From: UBA8437 sp963933195
GTDB lineage: Bacteria; Planctomycetota; Planctomycetia; Planctomycetales; Planctomycetaceae
Assembly (NCBI GenBank): GCA_963933195.1
Contig: CAWVUS010000035.1
Span: 1-26,859 of the forward strand
DNA: 26,859 bases
Reading direction: 5' to 3'
Position numbers and translations under genes: made by a program. How positions within the stretch are numbered: the stretch's first letter is position 1; each line of letters starts with the position of its first letter. Positions 1-8,148 of the stretch are shown here, piece after piece. The notes below the pieces were generated by a model. The model was not told the origin of the DNA, did not search any database, and saw only the letters and a program-made list of their open reading frames with translations.

Positions 1-1607
1 ACTTCCAACGCGACGCTATTCAACTCATCAATCGCACCAGATTCCGCAACAAACCGGCAATCGCTCACTCGGACGACACCGCCCCGAATCACGACCCACG
101 GTTCCCCTGAAGGACCGCGGACACTGACCCCTTTCAATTCAACCCGTGGAGCGTCCAGAACAATCGGTTGCCCCGGATTGACGACGATTTCCGGTCTACG
201 ACCGCCCTCGAGGCGAGTCCCCATCACAACAATTGATTTGTGATGCGCAAGCCGAACGCCCCCCCACTCTTGCGTTGTAGTCAACCGGACCACGCCATCA
301 TTGTCCGCAGACGGCCAGCCCGACAGTTGGCCCTCCTCGCCATTCCCGACCGGGATCTCGTCAACAATAATTCCAGGTGGCGTCGCGGAACTGGTGGCGC
401 CTGTCGCCACCGCTGGAGCACCAACAAATTTTTGCTGTTGGCCCACCCACGCCACCGCCGCCACTGCCACGGCGAGAACCGTACCAGCTATCACCGGTGC
501 CACCCGCCGCCGACCTGTTCTGGCCGCAATTTGTACAGCCGGTGCCGCCGATCGCATTTGTTTTCGAAATTTTCGCGTCTGCCGCTGGCTCCGGCCACGT
601 CGTGAATGCCAGGTTTCCTGCAATTCCCGCCAACTGGTTGGCCTGTCACAAACCTCGTAGGAACACAGCCTCGCCACGTGTTCGGCCAAGTCCGCCCTTA
701 CGTCAGGCGCCCAATCTCGAACGTCAGCTACTGGTCCGGATTGATGCAAATTGATTTTTGTGACGACGTCAGCGACCGGAAATGGGGGCCGCCCGGCCAA
801 CAATTCAAACAACATACACCCAAGGGCATACATGTCACTTGTGACAGTCGCCGCTCTCGACTCCGAAATGCGTTCCGGAGCAATTCCGTCGTACGCAGAC
901 GGAGGACGCGTCACGTCAACGACCAATTCAGGTTCCACCGCAATCGCGACCCCCGCATCGACCGCTACCGCACGTCCATCCGCCCCCAGCCGCACATTGC
1001 CGGTCCGCAGGTCACCGTGAACCAGTCCCACTGTTTCAAATTCGGCCAACGCATCAACCAATCCCGCGGCAATCTCAGCCACAACTTCCGACGGAAACCG
1101 CCCCCGTCGGACCAACAAATCGTTCAACGTCGGCCCGTCCACGTACCGACTTCCCAGCACCAATTCCGAACCGAGTTTCCGTACTGCTCGAGGCGCCACA
1201 ATTCCGGGATGACAAAGCCCTTTCGACGCCTTGACCAAAGCCCCCAACCTCGTCGAAACGGCCGGGAGCATATCGCTGGGAACAACCAATCTCTTCAAAA
1301 CTCGCCGATCGCTCGACCGACCCACAACCTGCGCCAGGCACGTCTCCGACCACCGTCCGCCCCCAAGACGTTCGACCAGCACACAGTCACCCACCAGCAA
1401 CCGGCCGGGATCTCGTGATGACAACACACGGGCCTGGTACCCCGTCAGAAAACGAGCCTGCAAAAGTGCATCCACCCACACGCTGTCGAATGCTGGAAGA
1501 TCCTGTGCCAGGCGACGTACACGGCCGCGACAACGCCTCAATTCACCGTTGCGGGACAACCCACAATCGGCCAACAATTGCTGCAGCGATTCCGATGCTG
1601 GCTCCAC
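1..1607 (-). CDS. Protein kinase-like membrane protein with beta-helix-like C-terminal region (3' end beyond window)
   Basis: The minus-strand frame is open from a TAA just upstream of 1607 to the left edge (535 codons). It has no ATG before the kinase domain, so I chose the GTG at 1607; it gives an N-terminal helix-rich region (residues 1-70) of the kind that precedes many planctomycete kinases. Kinase landmarks are a glycine loop LGGGRW (about 81-86), VLK lysine 105, HGDLRTGN with Asp199, DAG with Asp217 in place of DFG, APE (GIAPER) and SDMYALG. The lysine of HRDLK is Arg here and I see no clear alpha-C glutamate, so activity may be weak or absent. One membrane segment follows at about 377-393. 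The rest (about 430 onward) is rich in short Val/Ile/Gly repeats such as VELKGVSVRG, resembling a right-handed beta-helix outside the membrane. It is transcribed divergently from the CBS gene at 1844. The kinase fold is well supported; the start and beta-helix are less certain. Confidence 0.75.
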   Translation of the reverse strand, partial: MEPASESLQQLLADCGLSRNGELRRCRGRVRRLAQDLPAFDSVWVDALLQARFLTGYQARVLSSRDPGRLLVGDCVLVERLGGGRWSETCLAQVVGRSSDRRVLKRLVVPSDMLPAVSTRLGALVKASKGLCHPGIVAPRAVRKLGSELVLGSRYVDGPTLNDLLVRRGRFPSEVVAEIAAGLVDALAEFETVGLVHGDLRTGNVRLGADGRAVAVDAGVAIAVEPELVVDVTRPPSAYDGIAPERISESRAATVTSDMYALGCMLFELLAGRPPFPVADVVTKINLHQSGPVADVRDWAPDVRADLAEHVARLCSYEVCDRPTSWRELQETWHSRRGRSQRQTRKFRKQMRSAAPAVQIAARTGRRRVAPVIAGTVLAVAVAAVAWVGQQQKFVGAPAVATGATSSATPPGIIVDEIPVGNGEEGQLSGWPSADNDGVVRLTTTQEWGGVRLAHHKSIVVMGTRLEGGRRPEIVVNPGQPIVLDAPRVELKGVSVRGPSGEPWVVIRGGVVRVSDCRFVAESGAIDELNSVALE

Positions 1608-1763
1608 AGAAACGATCCCGAGAACTACCGACGAGATTGCCCGACAGCCCGCCGTGCGATGCGCAACAGCCAGTCCGGAGCGGGCGTTTTATCCCAGATA
1701 CCACCCGGGCAGACAAGACCGGCCCTGACAGATTGCGGCGAACAAAACTCACCTTCGTATTTA

Positions 1764-1775
1764 CCCGCATGCGGG
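1764..1775. promoter_or_regulatory. Perfect 12-bp palindrome in the divergent kinase/CBS intergenic region
   Basis: CCCGCATGCGGG reads the same on both strands and lies in the 236-bp space between two divergent genes, 69 bp upstream of the CBS start at 1844. It has no loop, so it is not a terminator; a protein-binding dyad is possible but unproven. I see no convincing -35/-10 pair in 1608-1843 and no other feature there. Confidence 0.2.
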
Positions 1776-1843
1776 CTTTTCCCAGTCTCCGGAAAATGCA
1801 ACAATACGCGCCAAGCGGGAACTCCAGAAGCGGATGTGCGGCC

Positions 1844-2329
1844 ATGCCTGACCAAACCAGCGACGGTCACCTTCGAGCGTTGTTAGAGTCTGCCGAGGTT
1901 GGTCAATTGACAATGAAAGTCCGGCACCAGGTGTCTCCCAACGACACTTTTGAAACCGGCATGTCACTGATGCGGAAACACAGCCATGGGTGTGCCCTGG
2001 TTTGCGAAGATGGCCAACTTGTCGGCATCATGACCGAACGAGATATCCTTCACGCCCTCAATTCGGGAATTTCGCACGACGCAGCAATCCAAACCGTAAT
2101 GACAGCAAACCCTGTCACCATCACCAACAGTGACACCCTCTTCGACGCCATCGCCCTGATGGACAGCGGCGGTTACCGGAGACTTCCCGTCCTGGATGAT
2201 GAAGGGGCTCCCGTCGGAGTCGTAGATGTCAAAACAGTCACAGGATACCTCGTTGAGCACTACGCCCAAACCGTACACAATCAAGCGTCATTGGCAGAAG
2301 CAACAACACGCCACCGCGAAGGTGCCTGA
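1844..2329 (+). CDS. CBS-pair domain protein upstream of korAB
   Basis: This 161-residue protein is essentially a tandem CBS pair (Bateman module), a fold that usually binds adenine nucleotides and regulates a partner. CBS1 spans about residues 21-75 and ends with VGIMTERDIL, the usual nucleotide-contact motif with T/S-x-x-D. CBS2 spans about 82-142 (VMTANPVTI, GYRRLPVLDD), but its last strand reads VVDVKTV and lacks the T/S-x-x-D motif, so one of the two sites may not bind. The ATG at 1844 starts a protein of normal CBS-pair length. The frame is open further upstream, with ATGs at 1796 and 1769, but the sequence there does not look like protein and overlaps the kinase leader. No good Shine-Dalgarno precedes 1844. 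The gene lies 117 bp before korA on the same strand, and a second CBS protein follows korB, so a role linked to the oxidoreductase is inferred. Confidence 0.85.
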   Translation: MPDQTSDGHLRALLESAEVGQLTMKVRHQVSPNDTFETGMSLMRKHSHGCALVCEDGQLVGIMTERDILHALNSGISHDAAIQTVMTANPVTITNSDTLFDAIALMDSGGYRRLPVLDDEGAPVGVVDVKTVTGYLVEHYAQTVHNQASLAEATTRHREGA

Positions 2330-2372
2330 ACCCTCGCCCCTCCCCAAACGACCTACCACTATTCCCTCCACG

Positions 2373-2378
2373 TATAAT
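2373..2378 (+). promoter_or_regulatory. Candidate -10 box (TATAAT) for korA
   Basis: A perfect TATAAT sits in the 117-bp gap between the CBS gene and korA, 69 bp before the korA ATG. No good TTGACA lies 16-18 bp upstream (GACCTA at 17 bp). If used, korAB has its own promoter independent of the CBS gene. Confidence 0.35.
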
Positions 2379-2446
2379 ACAACTCACCACACTGCCCAAA
2401 TCGCACCGCCCGACGGATGCGTTGTTAATTGAGGAGTTCTGAGCAG

Positions 2447-4309
2447 ATGGCTACCACCGACGTGGCTCCGTCCGATCCGAAACGGACCGAGGAACGAGAA
2501 ACGATTGTCATCCGTTTTTGTGGAGACAGCGGCGACGGCATGCAGTTGGCCGGGTCGCAAATGACGAATGTCTCGGCTGTGTTCGGCAACGATGTCAGCA
2601 CACTTCCGGATTTCCCGGCCGAGATCCGTGCGCCGGCCGGTTCACTCGCCGGCGTCAGTGGCTTCCAACTTCACTTCTCCAGCAACGACATCTACACGCC
2701 CGGTGATGAGGTCGACACGCTGGTCGCGATGAATCCGGCCGCCCTCAAAACCAACATCGCCGATTTGAAACGAGGTGGCACGCTCATTGTCAACGCGAAC
2801 GCCTTCGAGGCGGGTGACCTGAAAAAAGCGGGCTATGAAGCCAACCCGCTGGATGACGAAGACCTGCTGGCCCCCTTCGATGTCCACAAGGTCGAAATGA
2901 CCCGCCTGACGCGAGACGCAGTCGAGGGCCTCGGCCTTTCTCCTCGTGAAGCAGAACGCTGCAAGAACTTCTTTGCACTTGGCCTGGTTTACTGGCTTTA
3001 CGACCGCGACGACACCCCCACCCGAAACTGGGTCTCCGACAAGTTTGCCAAGAAGCCCGACATCGCCGAGGCCAACCTCAGGGCATTGAAGGGCGGCCAG
3101 AATTTCGGCGTCTCGACTGGGTCATTTCGCGTTCACTATCGGGTCCCACCGGCGCAACTCGCGCCCGGCCGATACCGGAAAATCACCGGCAACGAGGCAC
3201 TGGCCATCGGCCTGGCCACCGCCGCCAAACTCGCCGATCGGCCGCTGTTTTATGCGGGCTATCCGATCACTCCAGCCAGTGACATCCTTCACGAACTTTC
3301 TAAACTGAAACATTTCGGTGTCCGGACCTTCCAGGCCGAAGACGAAATCGCCGCCATGTCCGCCGCGGTGGGTGCCTCTTTTGCTGGTGAATTTTCAGTG
3401 ACTGCCAGTAGCGGCCCGGGAATCTGCCTCAAGGGCGAAGCCATGGGCCTGGGTGTCATGACCGAACTTCCCATGGTCATCGTGGACGTCCAGCGGGGTG
3501 GCCCCAGCACAGGACTGCCAACCAAGACTGAACAATCCGACCTGATGCTCGCCATGTTTGGCCGCAATGGAGAGAGTCCTCTTCCGATTGTCGCCGCATC
3601 CACACCCGGCGACTGCTTTTGGATGGCCCAGGAAGCAATGCGGATTGCCGTGGAGTTCATGACTCCGGTGATTCTCCTCTCCGACGGTTATATCGCCAAC
3701 GGTGCCGAACCCTGGCGGGTCCCCGAAATCGCAGACCTGAAACCCATCCAAGTCGCTCATCCCACCGAAGCCAACACCGAAGACGGCTACAGGCCGTATC
3801 TTCGTGACGACCGACTGGTACGCCCCTGGGCAAAGGCAGGCACGCCCGACCTCATGCACCGCGTGGGCGGCCTGGAAAAATCGGATGGCAGCGGCAACGT
3901 GGATTACGACCCCAACAACCACGAACACATGTCTCGCGTCCGCGCGCAAAAGGTGGCCAATGTCGCCAACGCCATCCCCGAACAGGATGTCTTTGGCGCG
4001 CAGGAGGGAGACCTTCTCGTGTTGACCTGGGGCGGAACCTATGGATCGGCTCGCCAAGCGGTGAAAAAGCTTCACGAGCAAGGCCGGTCAGTCGGCCATG
4101 CACATCTGAAGTACCTCAATCCGTTCCCACGCAACCTCGGAGATCTTCTCACTCGTTTCAAGAAGGTCTTGATTGCCGAACTCAACCTGGGACAACTTGT
4201 TCAACTGATCAGGAATGAATTTCTTGTTGACGCCCAACGATACAACAAGGTCCAGGGAAAACCGTTCCGCGTCAGTGAACTGATTGAACAAATTGAGTCA
4301 CAACTCTAA
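2447..4309 (+). CDS. korA: 2-oxoacid:ferredoxin oxidoreductase, alpha subunit (gamma-alpha fusion)
   Basis: KorA-type subunit of a two-subunit 2-oxoacid (probably 2-oxoglutarate):ferredoxin oxidoreductase, which with KorB interconverts 2-oxoacid plus CoA and acyl-CoA plus CO2 using ferredoxin. At 620 residues it has the usual fused layout. The gamma domain is about 18-215, with FCGDSGDGMQ near the start and GLVYWLYDR near its end. The alpha domains follow from about 225, with AGYPITPASDILHELSK (270-286), AEDEIAA and RGGPSTGLPTKTEQ (350-363), all typical of KorA. ATG 2447 is preferred over an in-frame TTG at 2429 because GAGGAG at 2431-2436 lies 10 bp before it and falls inside the longer version. 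korB follows 69 bp downstream. The exact 2-oxoacid cannot be told from motifs alone; no separate ferredoxin-like subunit gene is seen nearby. Confidence 0.95.
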   Translation: MATTDVAPSDPKRTEERETIVIRFCGDSGDGMQLAGSQMTNVSAVFGNDVSTLPDFPAEIRAPAGSLAGVSGFQLHFSSNDIYTPGDEVDTLVAMNPAALKTNIADLKRGGTLIVNANAFEAGDLKKAGYEANPLDDEDLLAPFDVHKVEMTRLTRDAVEGLGLSPREAERCKNFFALGLVYWLYDRDDTPTRNWVSDKFAKKPDIAEANLRALKGGQNFGVSTGSFRVHYRVPPAQLAPGRYRKITGNEALAIGLATAAKLADRPLFYAGYPITPASDILHELSKLKHFGVRTFQAEDEIAAMSAAVGASFAGEFSVTASSGPGICLKGEAMGLGVMTELPMVIVDVQRGGPSTGLPTKTEQSDLMLAMFGRNGESPLPIVAASTPGDCFWMAQEAMRIAVEFMTPVILLSDGYIANGAEPWRVPEIADLKPIQVAHPTEANTEDGYRPYLRDDRLVRPWAKAGTPDLMHRVGGLEKSDGSGNVDYDPNNHEHMSRVRAQKVANVANAIPEQDVFGAQEGDLLVLTWGGTYGSARQAVKKLHEQGRSVGHAHLKYLNPFPRNLGDLLTRFKKVLIAELNLGQLVQLIRNEFLVDAQRYNKVQGKPFRVSELIEQIESQL

Positions 4310-4378
4310 GCGAACCCACCGACTTCCTTCCTCGTCGTTTGACGGGGTATTTCACGTTTGAATACGAGCGACCAGGCG

Positions 4379-5398
4379 ATGACAACAGAACTTCCCGTCC
4401 TGACGGCCAAGGATTTTGCCAGCGATCAGGAACTGCGTTGGTGTCCCCGATGTGGTGATTACTCGATCCTGGCCCAGTTCAAAAAGGTTCTTCCCACACT
4501 GGGGATACCCAAAGAAAAGTTCATGGTGGTCTCGGGTATCGGCTGCTCTAGCCGTTTCCCCTACTACGTAGACACCTATGGCTTCCACAGCATTCATGGT
4601 CGTGCTCCGGCCATCGCATCCGGGATCAAGGGAGTTCGCCCAGACCTCCAGGTCTGGGTGATCACGGGTGATGGTGACGGCTTGTCCATCGGTGGCAACC
4701 ACTTGATGCACGCCATCCGACGGAACATGAACCTCAAGATCATCCTGTTCAACAACCAGATTTACGGTCTGACGAAGGGCCAATACTCACCCACGAGTCC
4801 CCTGGGAAAACGGACAAAGAGCACTCCGCTCGGGTCGATTGACAACCCACTGAGTCCGCTCTCGATCGCCATCGGTTCCGAAGCCACTTTTGTCGCCCGG
4901 TCCGTCGATGTGGACGTCAAGCACCTGACCATGATCCTGGAACGCGCCGCCCATCATGAAGGAACTGCGTTCATCGAGGTCTACCAGGATTGCAACGTTT
5001 TCAATTCCGGCGCTTTCTATTACGCATCAAAGAAGGCCGTCAAAGAGGACAACATCGTTTACCTTGAACACGGAAAACCCTTGATCTTCGGCAAAGAACG
5101 CAACAAGGGGATCCGGGTCAACGAAGCAAACCGTCCCGAGGTGGTCGAGCTTGGAAATGGCATAACCGAGGACGACCTCTTGTTCCACGACGAGGACACC
5201 CCGGAACCCAACCTGGCATTTCTGCTCGCCCGAATGAAACACCCCGAGTTCCCAGAACCAGTCGGTGTTTTCCGTAGTGTTGAACGGCCGGTGTATGACA
5301 TTGCTCTCGACGAGCAGGTCGCAGCGGCGATAGAAGACAAGGGACCCGGCGACCTCGAATCGCTCTTCAACAGCGGAGACACCTGGACCGTCGAATAG
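4379..5398 (+). CDS. korB: 2-oxoacid:ferredoxin oxidoreductase, beta subunit (TPP and 4Fe-4S)
   Basis: Beta subunit partner of KorA; it carries thiamine diphosphate and one 4Fe-4S cluster. From ATG 4379 it has 339 residues. The cluster cysteines are visible: C22 and C25 in WCPRCGDY, C56 in SGIGCSSRF and C205 in YQDCNVF. The TPP/Mg motif runs from TGDGDGLSIGG (GDGD 97-100) to FNNQIYGLT (NN 125-126), followed by TKGQYSPTSP, typical of KorB. The motif is usually CPGC; here it is CPRC, a small deviation between the two ligand cysteines. A TTG at 4358 would add seven residues; ATG is favoured by the conserved LTAKDF start of the family, although neither start has a strong ribosome site. It is cotranscribed with korA, and the zinc-ribbon CBS gene begins 32 bp after the stop. 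Confidence 0.95.
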   Translation: MTTELPVLTAKDFASDQELRWCPRCGDYSILAQFKKVLPTLGIPKEKFMVVSGIGCSSRFPYYVDTYGFHSIHGRAPAIASGIKGVRPDLQVWVITGDGDGLSIGGNHLMHAIRRNMNLKIILFNNQIYGLTKGQYSPTSPLGKRTKSTPLGSIDNPLSPLSIAIGSEATFVARSVDVDVKHLTMILERAAHHEGTAFIEVYQDCNVFNSGAFYYASKKAVKEDNIVYLEHGKPLIFGKERNKGIRVNEANRPEVVELGNGITEDDLLFHDEDTPEPNLAFLLARMKHPEFPEPVGVFRSVERPVYDIALDEQVAAAIEDKGPGDLESLFNSGDTWTVE

Positions 5399-5430
5399 TC
5401 TCCCCAATCGTTTGCCTCCGAGGAGCCACC

Positions 5431-5952
5431 ATGCTCTGCCCCGACTGCGCACACGACAACATTGAAGGGATGGACAATTGTGAGGCGTGCGGCCAATCCC
5501 TGGTCAGCTTCGACACCGTCGGTGGGGAAATGGAGCGGAGCATCTCGAGGCATTCGGTTGGAGTCCTCTGCCCGCCCACACCGCTGACGATCACCGCCAC
5601 CACGTCGGCCAACTCGGCCATCGATGCGATGTCCACAAACAACGTCGGTTGCCTACTGGTGACCGACGAGGGCGGGCAACTGGCGGGAATTTTCACTGAA
5701 CGTGACGTGCTCAACCAACTGTCCTCTGACACGGACCGGATGTGCGAACCCGTCGAGGCGTTCATGACCCGCACGCCCATCACCGCCAGCCAAGACGACT
5801 CCATTGCCTACGCCCTGCATGCCATGGACCTCGGTGGCTACCGGCATCTACCGATCGTTGACGACCAGGATCGGCCGACGGGAGTCATCTCGGTCCGGGA
5901 CATCCTGAGATTTCTCTGCGTTCGTTTTGCCGAGCTGAGAACCTCTTCCTGA
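5431..5952 (+). CDS. Zinc-ribbon plus CBS-pair protein downstream of korAB
   Basis: A 173-residue protein. An N-terminal zinc ribbon (C3, C6, C17, C20 as CPDC and CEAC) is joined to a CBS pair: CBS1 about 43-97 (LAGIFTERDVL) and CBS2 about 107-165 (GYRHLPIVDD, GVISVRDIL). Both CBS domains keep the T/S-x-R-D nucleotide-contact motif, unlike the CBS protein upstream of korA, whose second domain has lost it. The start is well supported by GAGGAG at 5420-5425, five bases before the ATG. The 32-bp gap to korB implies one transcript. CBS pairs commonly bind AMP, ADP, ATP or S-adenosylmethionine; the zinc ribbon could mediate protein or nucleic-acid contact. A regulatory role for the Kor enzyme is inference from context. 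Confidence 0.9.
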   Translation: MLCPDCAHDNIEGMDNCEACGQSLVSFDTVGGEMERSISRHSVGVLCPPTPLTITATTSANSAIDAMSTNNVGCLLVTDEGGQLAGIFTERDVLNQLSSDTDRMCEPVEAFMTRTPITASQDDSIAYALHAMDLGGYRHLPIVDDQDRPTGVISVRDILRFLCVRFAELRTSS

Positions 5953-6009
5953 TCTCCCGCCAAGCCCCACCCCAGGCCGGACCCGAATCGGAATCGAGAC
6001 AGTCACAAG

Positions 6010-6816
6010 ATGACTCACGCGAGGACATTGTTGATCGCCCGACCTCGGGGCAGATGGTCCCACGAACTCGTTCGCGATCTGTCCACCTCCCACAACCCAA
6101 TTGCGACATGGACGGCCACCACAATCCCGGCGGCTGTTTCGGTTGTTTCTCCACACACGCCCGATCTCGTGCTGGTGATCCAGGACACGCCCGACCAATT
6201 TTCACGCCAGGACACCCAGGAACTTTTGGCAACCTGGCCATTGGCCCGACTGATTGTCTGCCACGGTCCCTGGTGCAACGGTGATGGCCGCAACCGCGAC
6301 TGCTGGCCCCTGGCGGTTCGTGTCCCCTACACCGACGTCGACAACCGCTTGAGACGGGAATTCGCCGCACTGGCTGGCGACGGAAACATTTTGCCCTGGA
6401 CTGCCGGTCGCGACGAAATCGCTGCGGCCGAGTACTTCCACACCCCGCCCGCCCTGCCGACAACCTTCACCTACCGTGTTGACTCCCCCGACATCGCCTG
6501 GCAGGCACTGGTGTCAGCCCAGTTGGACGCACAGGGCGGAATGTCGCCGCTCGAAGGGGACAACACAACGATCGACCTACTGCTGATTGATGCCGACCCG
6601 CTGGACCCAACCAGGCTCGAACACTCGTTCCGAATGATTCACGACTTCGCCCCACAAAACACTCTGCTCCTGACCAACACGCCGGCGACGGTGCAGAACA
6701 TGGTCGACGATTCACGAGAGGGGCGATTGGAAGTCCGTGACAAACTCGTTGCCGCCGCTCGCCCGTCATCGCTGCTCAATTCACTTGGCCCCATCGCGAC
6801 GCGACGCACTGCCTGA
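6010..6816 (+). CDS. Hypothetical protein, alternating hydrophobic-strand pattern reminiscent of receiver domains
   Basis: I do not recognise this 268-residue protein. It is soluble, with no signal peptide or membrane segment. Two stretches have the rhythm of Rossmann- or receiver-like folds: residues 1-115 (TLLIARP, DLVLVIQDTP, ARLIVCHGPW) and about 185-265 (TIDLLLIDADPLD, NTLLLTNTPA). The LLLIDADP segment resembles the phospho-acceptor strand of response regulators, but a complete conserved acidic/Lys set is not evident. It starts 57 bp after the zinc-ribbon CBS gene on the same strand and may end that transcript. The ribosome site is weak. Its last 36 bp overlap, tail to tail, the convergent lipoprotein gene. 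It is real by length and an uninterrupted frame; function unknown. Confidence 0.7.
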   Translation: MTHARTLLIARPRGRWSHELVRDLSTSHNPIATWTATTIPAAVSVVSPHTPDLVLVIQDTPDQFSRQDTQELLATWPLARLIVCHGPWCNGDGRNRDCWPLAVRVPYTDVDNRLRREFAALAGDGNILPWTAGRDEIAAAEYFHTPPALPTTFTYRVDSPDIAWQALVSAQLDAQGGMSPLEGDNTTIDLLLIDADPLDPTRLEHSFRMIHDFAPQNTLLLTNTPATVQNMVDDSREGRLEVRDKLVAAARPSSLLNSLGPIATRRTA

Positions 6817-8115
6817 GTCTCCGGGTCTAGCCATTTCCGATACGCGGATGGCCCGAAACTCCAAGTTCGTCGTCGGATCGTGCCCCTGCAAGCTGATGTG
6901 TCCCGGATCGAGACGGCGACCTCGGCGAGGATTCGGATCATCCGGCCGGTCGTCTTTCCAATCCGTCACTTGCAAACCATTCACCCAAACGGCCATTCGA
7001 GGCCCGAATGCCACCAGGGTCAAACAACACCATTCGCGATCTTTTGCCGCAACAAACCTTGCGGTGTTTCGCCGGAATATTGCTCCCGTCCCGGCGTTGT
7101 CCGGGACCGATACCGACCCCTGTTTGACACCGTTGTGAATTTGCAGTTCATACCCGTTCGACGGGTTTTTCTCGGTTCCTTTTTCGGCCCGAAAAAAGAT
7201 CCCGCTGTTCAGTTCATCGCCATTAGTCTTGGCTTCTGCCTGGAGAACGAAATCTCCCCATTGTTGTTCAGTTTCTAAGAAACCGGCGCCGTCCTGCACA
7301 TGGATCGCACCATCAACCACTGCGAACGTACTCTTTCCACCCGGCACGACTCGCCAACCACTCAAGTCGCGGCCATTGAACACCGCTTTACTGGCCAGTG
7401 GTTTCACGAACACATTGCGAAACCGGATTTCTCCCCCATTCATCTGCAAGCCGATTCGACCGACTGACAACGGTTCGTCCGCCTCGTCGGTGTATTTCAG
7501 GACTTCCTTCCCATCCAATTCGACGACGATTTCCCGGCCCTCAACCGTCACGTGAAACGTGTGCCAGTCTCCCTCAACACTCACGCCAACCGGACCCTTT
7601 TTCCGTGCAACAAGGCTTGCCGTCTGAAATGCTTTGTGCGTATCGCAGATATTCAACTCGTAACAGTCCTCCGCCGGATTTCCGGGCGTCACTGGAGTTC
7701 GCAGAAACACCCCACTGTTCCCCCCTTTTTCCAATTTGAAATCACACAACAATTCGTAATCTGAAAACGGAACTGTCGTAACTATCAGTCCCGGAGATCC
7801 AGAATCTGAATGGATCACCCCGTCCTGCACCGACCAGTTGGCATCACTGTTTGCTTCCCAACCAAACAGTGTCTGCCCATCAAACAACTGGACCCAACCG
7901 TCTTCCAATTGGTCCCTGGACAGCAACACTTTAGGAACGCTCGTCAAACCCGCCTCCGCCGGTTTCGCTGTCCCGTCCATCATCGGCTTCTGGGTATCGG
8001 CAGACGCACCGGTCACCCCGGCCGTTTTCGAACCCACTTCTGGAGGAGGCCCGTCTGTCCCACACCCACCGAGAAAACAACCGACACACAAGCAAAGGGC
8101 CAATCGTCTCATCAT
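6781..8115 (-). CDS. Lipoprotein with two DUF1080 (3-keto-disaccharide hydrolase-like) domains
   Basis: A 444-residue lipoprotein. The N-terminus is a lipoprotein signal (MMRRLALCLCVGCF, lipobox LGGC with Cys18), followed by a Pro/Gly/Ala-rich linker. Two concanavalin-like DUF1080 domains follow: the first about 74-233 (WVQLFDGQTLFGWE, NSGVFLRT, GRIGLQMNGGEIRFRNV) and the second about 240-430 (FNGRDLSGW, NSGIFFR, NGYELQI, GHISLQGH, LEFRAIRV). Domains of this type are very abundant in planctomycetes and act on, or bind, sugars and polysaccharide breakdown products outside the cytoplasm. It follows prfB after 33 bp on the same strand and may be cotranscribed. Start is ATG 8115 or the adjacent ATG 8112. 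Its 3' end overlaps the gene at 6010-6816 by 36 bp. Confidence 0.92.
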   Translation of the reverse strand: MMRRLALCLCVGCFLGGCGTDGPPPEVGSKTAGVTGASADTQKPMMDGTAKPAEAGLTSVPKVLLSRDQLEDGWVQLFDGQTLFGWEANSDANWSVQDGVIHSDSGSPGLIVTTVPFSDYELLCDFKLEKGGNSGVFLRTPVTPGNPAEDCYELNICDTHKAFQTASLVARKKGPVGVSVEGDWHTFHVTVEGREIVVELDGKEVLKYTDEADEPLSVGRIGLQMNGGEIRFRNVFVKPLASKAVFNGRDLSGWRVVPGGKSTFAVVDGAIHVQDGAGFLETEQQWGDFVLQAEAKTNGDELNSGIFFRAEKGTEKNPSNGYELQIHNGVKQGSVSVPDNAGTGAIFRRNTARFVAAKDREWCCLTLVAFGPRMAVWVNGLQVTDWKDDRPDDPNPRRGRRLDPGHISLQGHDPTTNLEFRAIRVSEMARPGDSGSASRRDGAK

Positions 8116-8148
8116 TCATTTCCGTTATCGTGTTGCAGCGGATGTTGC

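Noticed and set aside
606..1418. Long plus-strand frame of 270 codons
   Set aside because: It is antisense to the kinase-like gene, whose minus frame shows G-loop, HGD, DAG, APE and a membrane segment; the plus frame has Arg/Pro/Gln-rich low-complexity protein.
1764..1775. Terminator hairpin
   Set aside because: The palindrome has no room for a loop and would leave only a four-base stem.
1415..1843. N-terminal extension of the CBS protein from an upstream ATG
   Set aside because: The extension overlaps the 5' part of the divergent kinase gene, is Arg/Pro-rich and has no family similarity; ATG 1844 gives a normal CBS pair.
3395..4081. Minus-strand frame of 228 codons
   Set aside because: Antisense shadow of korA, which has all family motifs.
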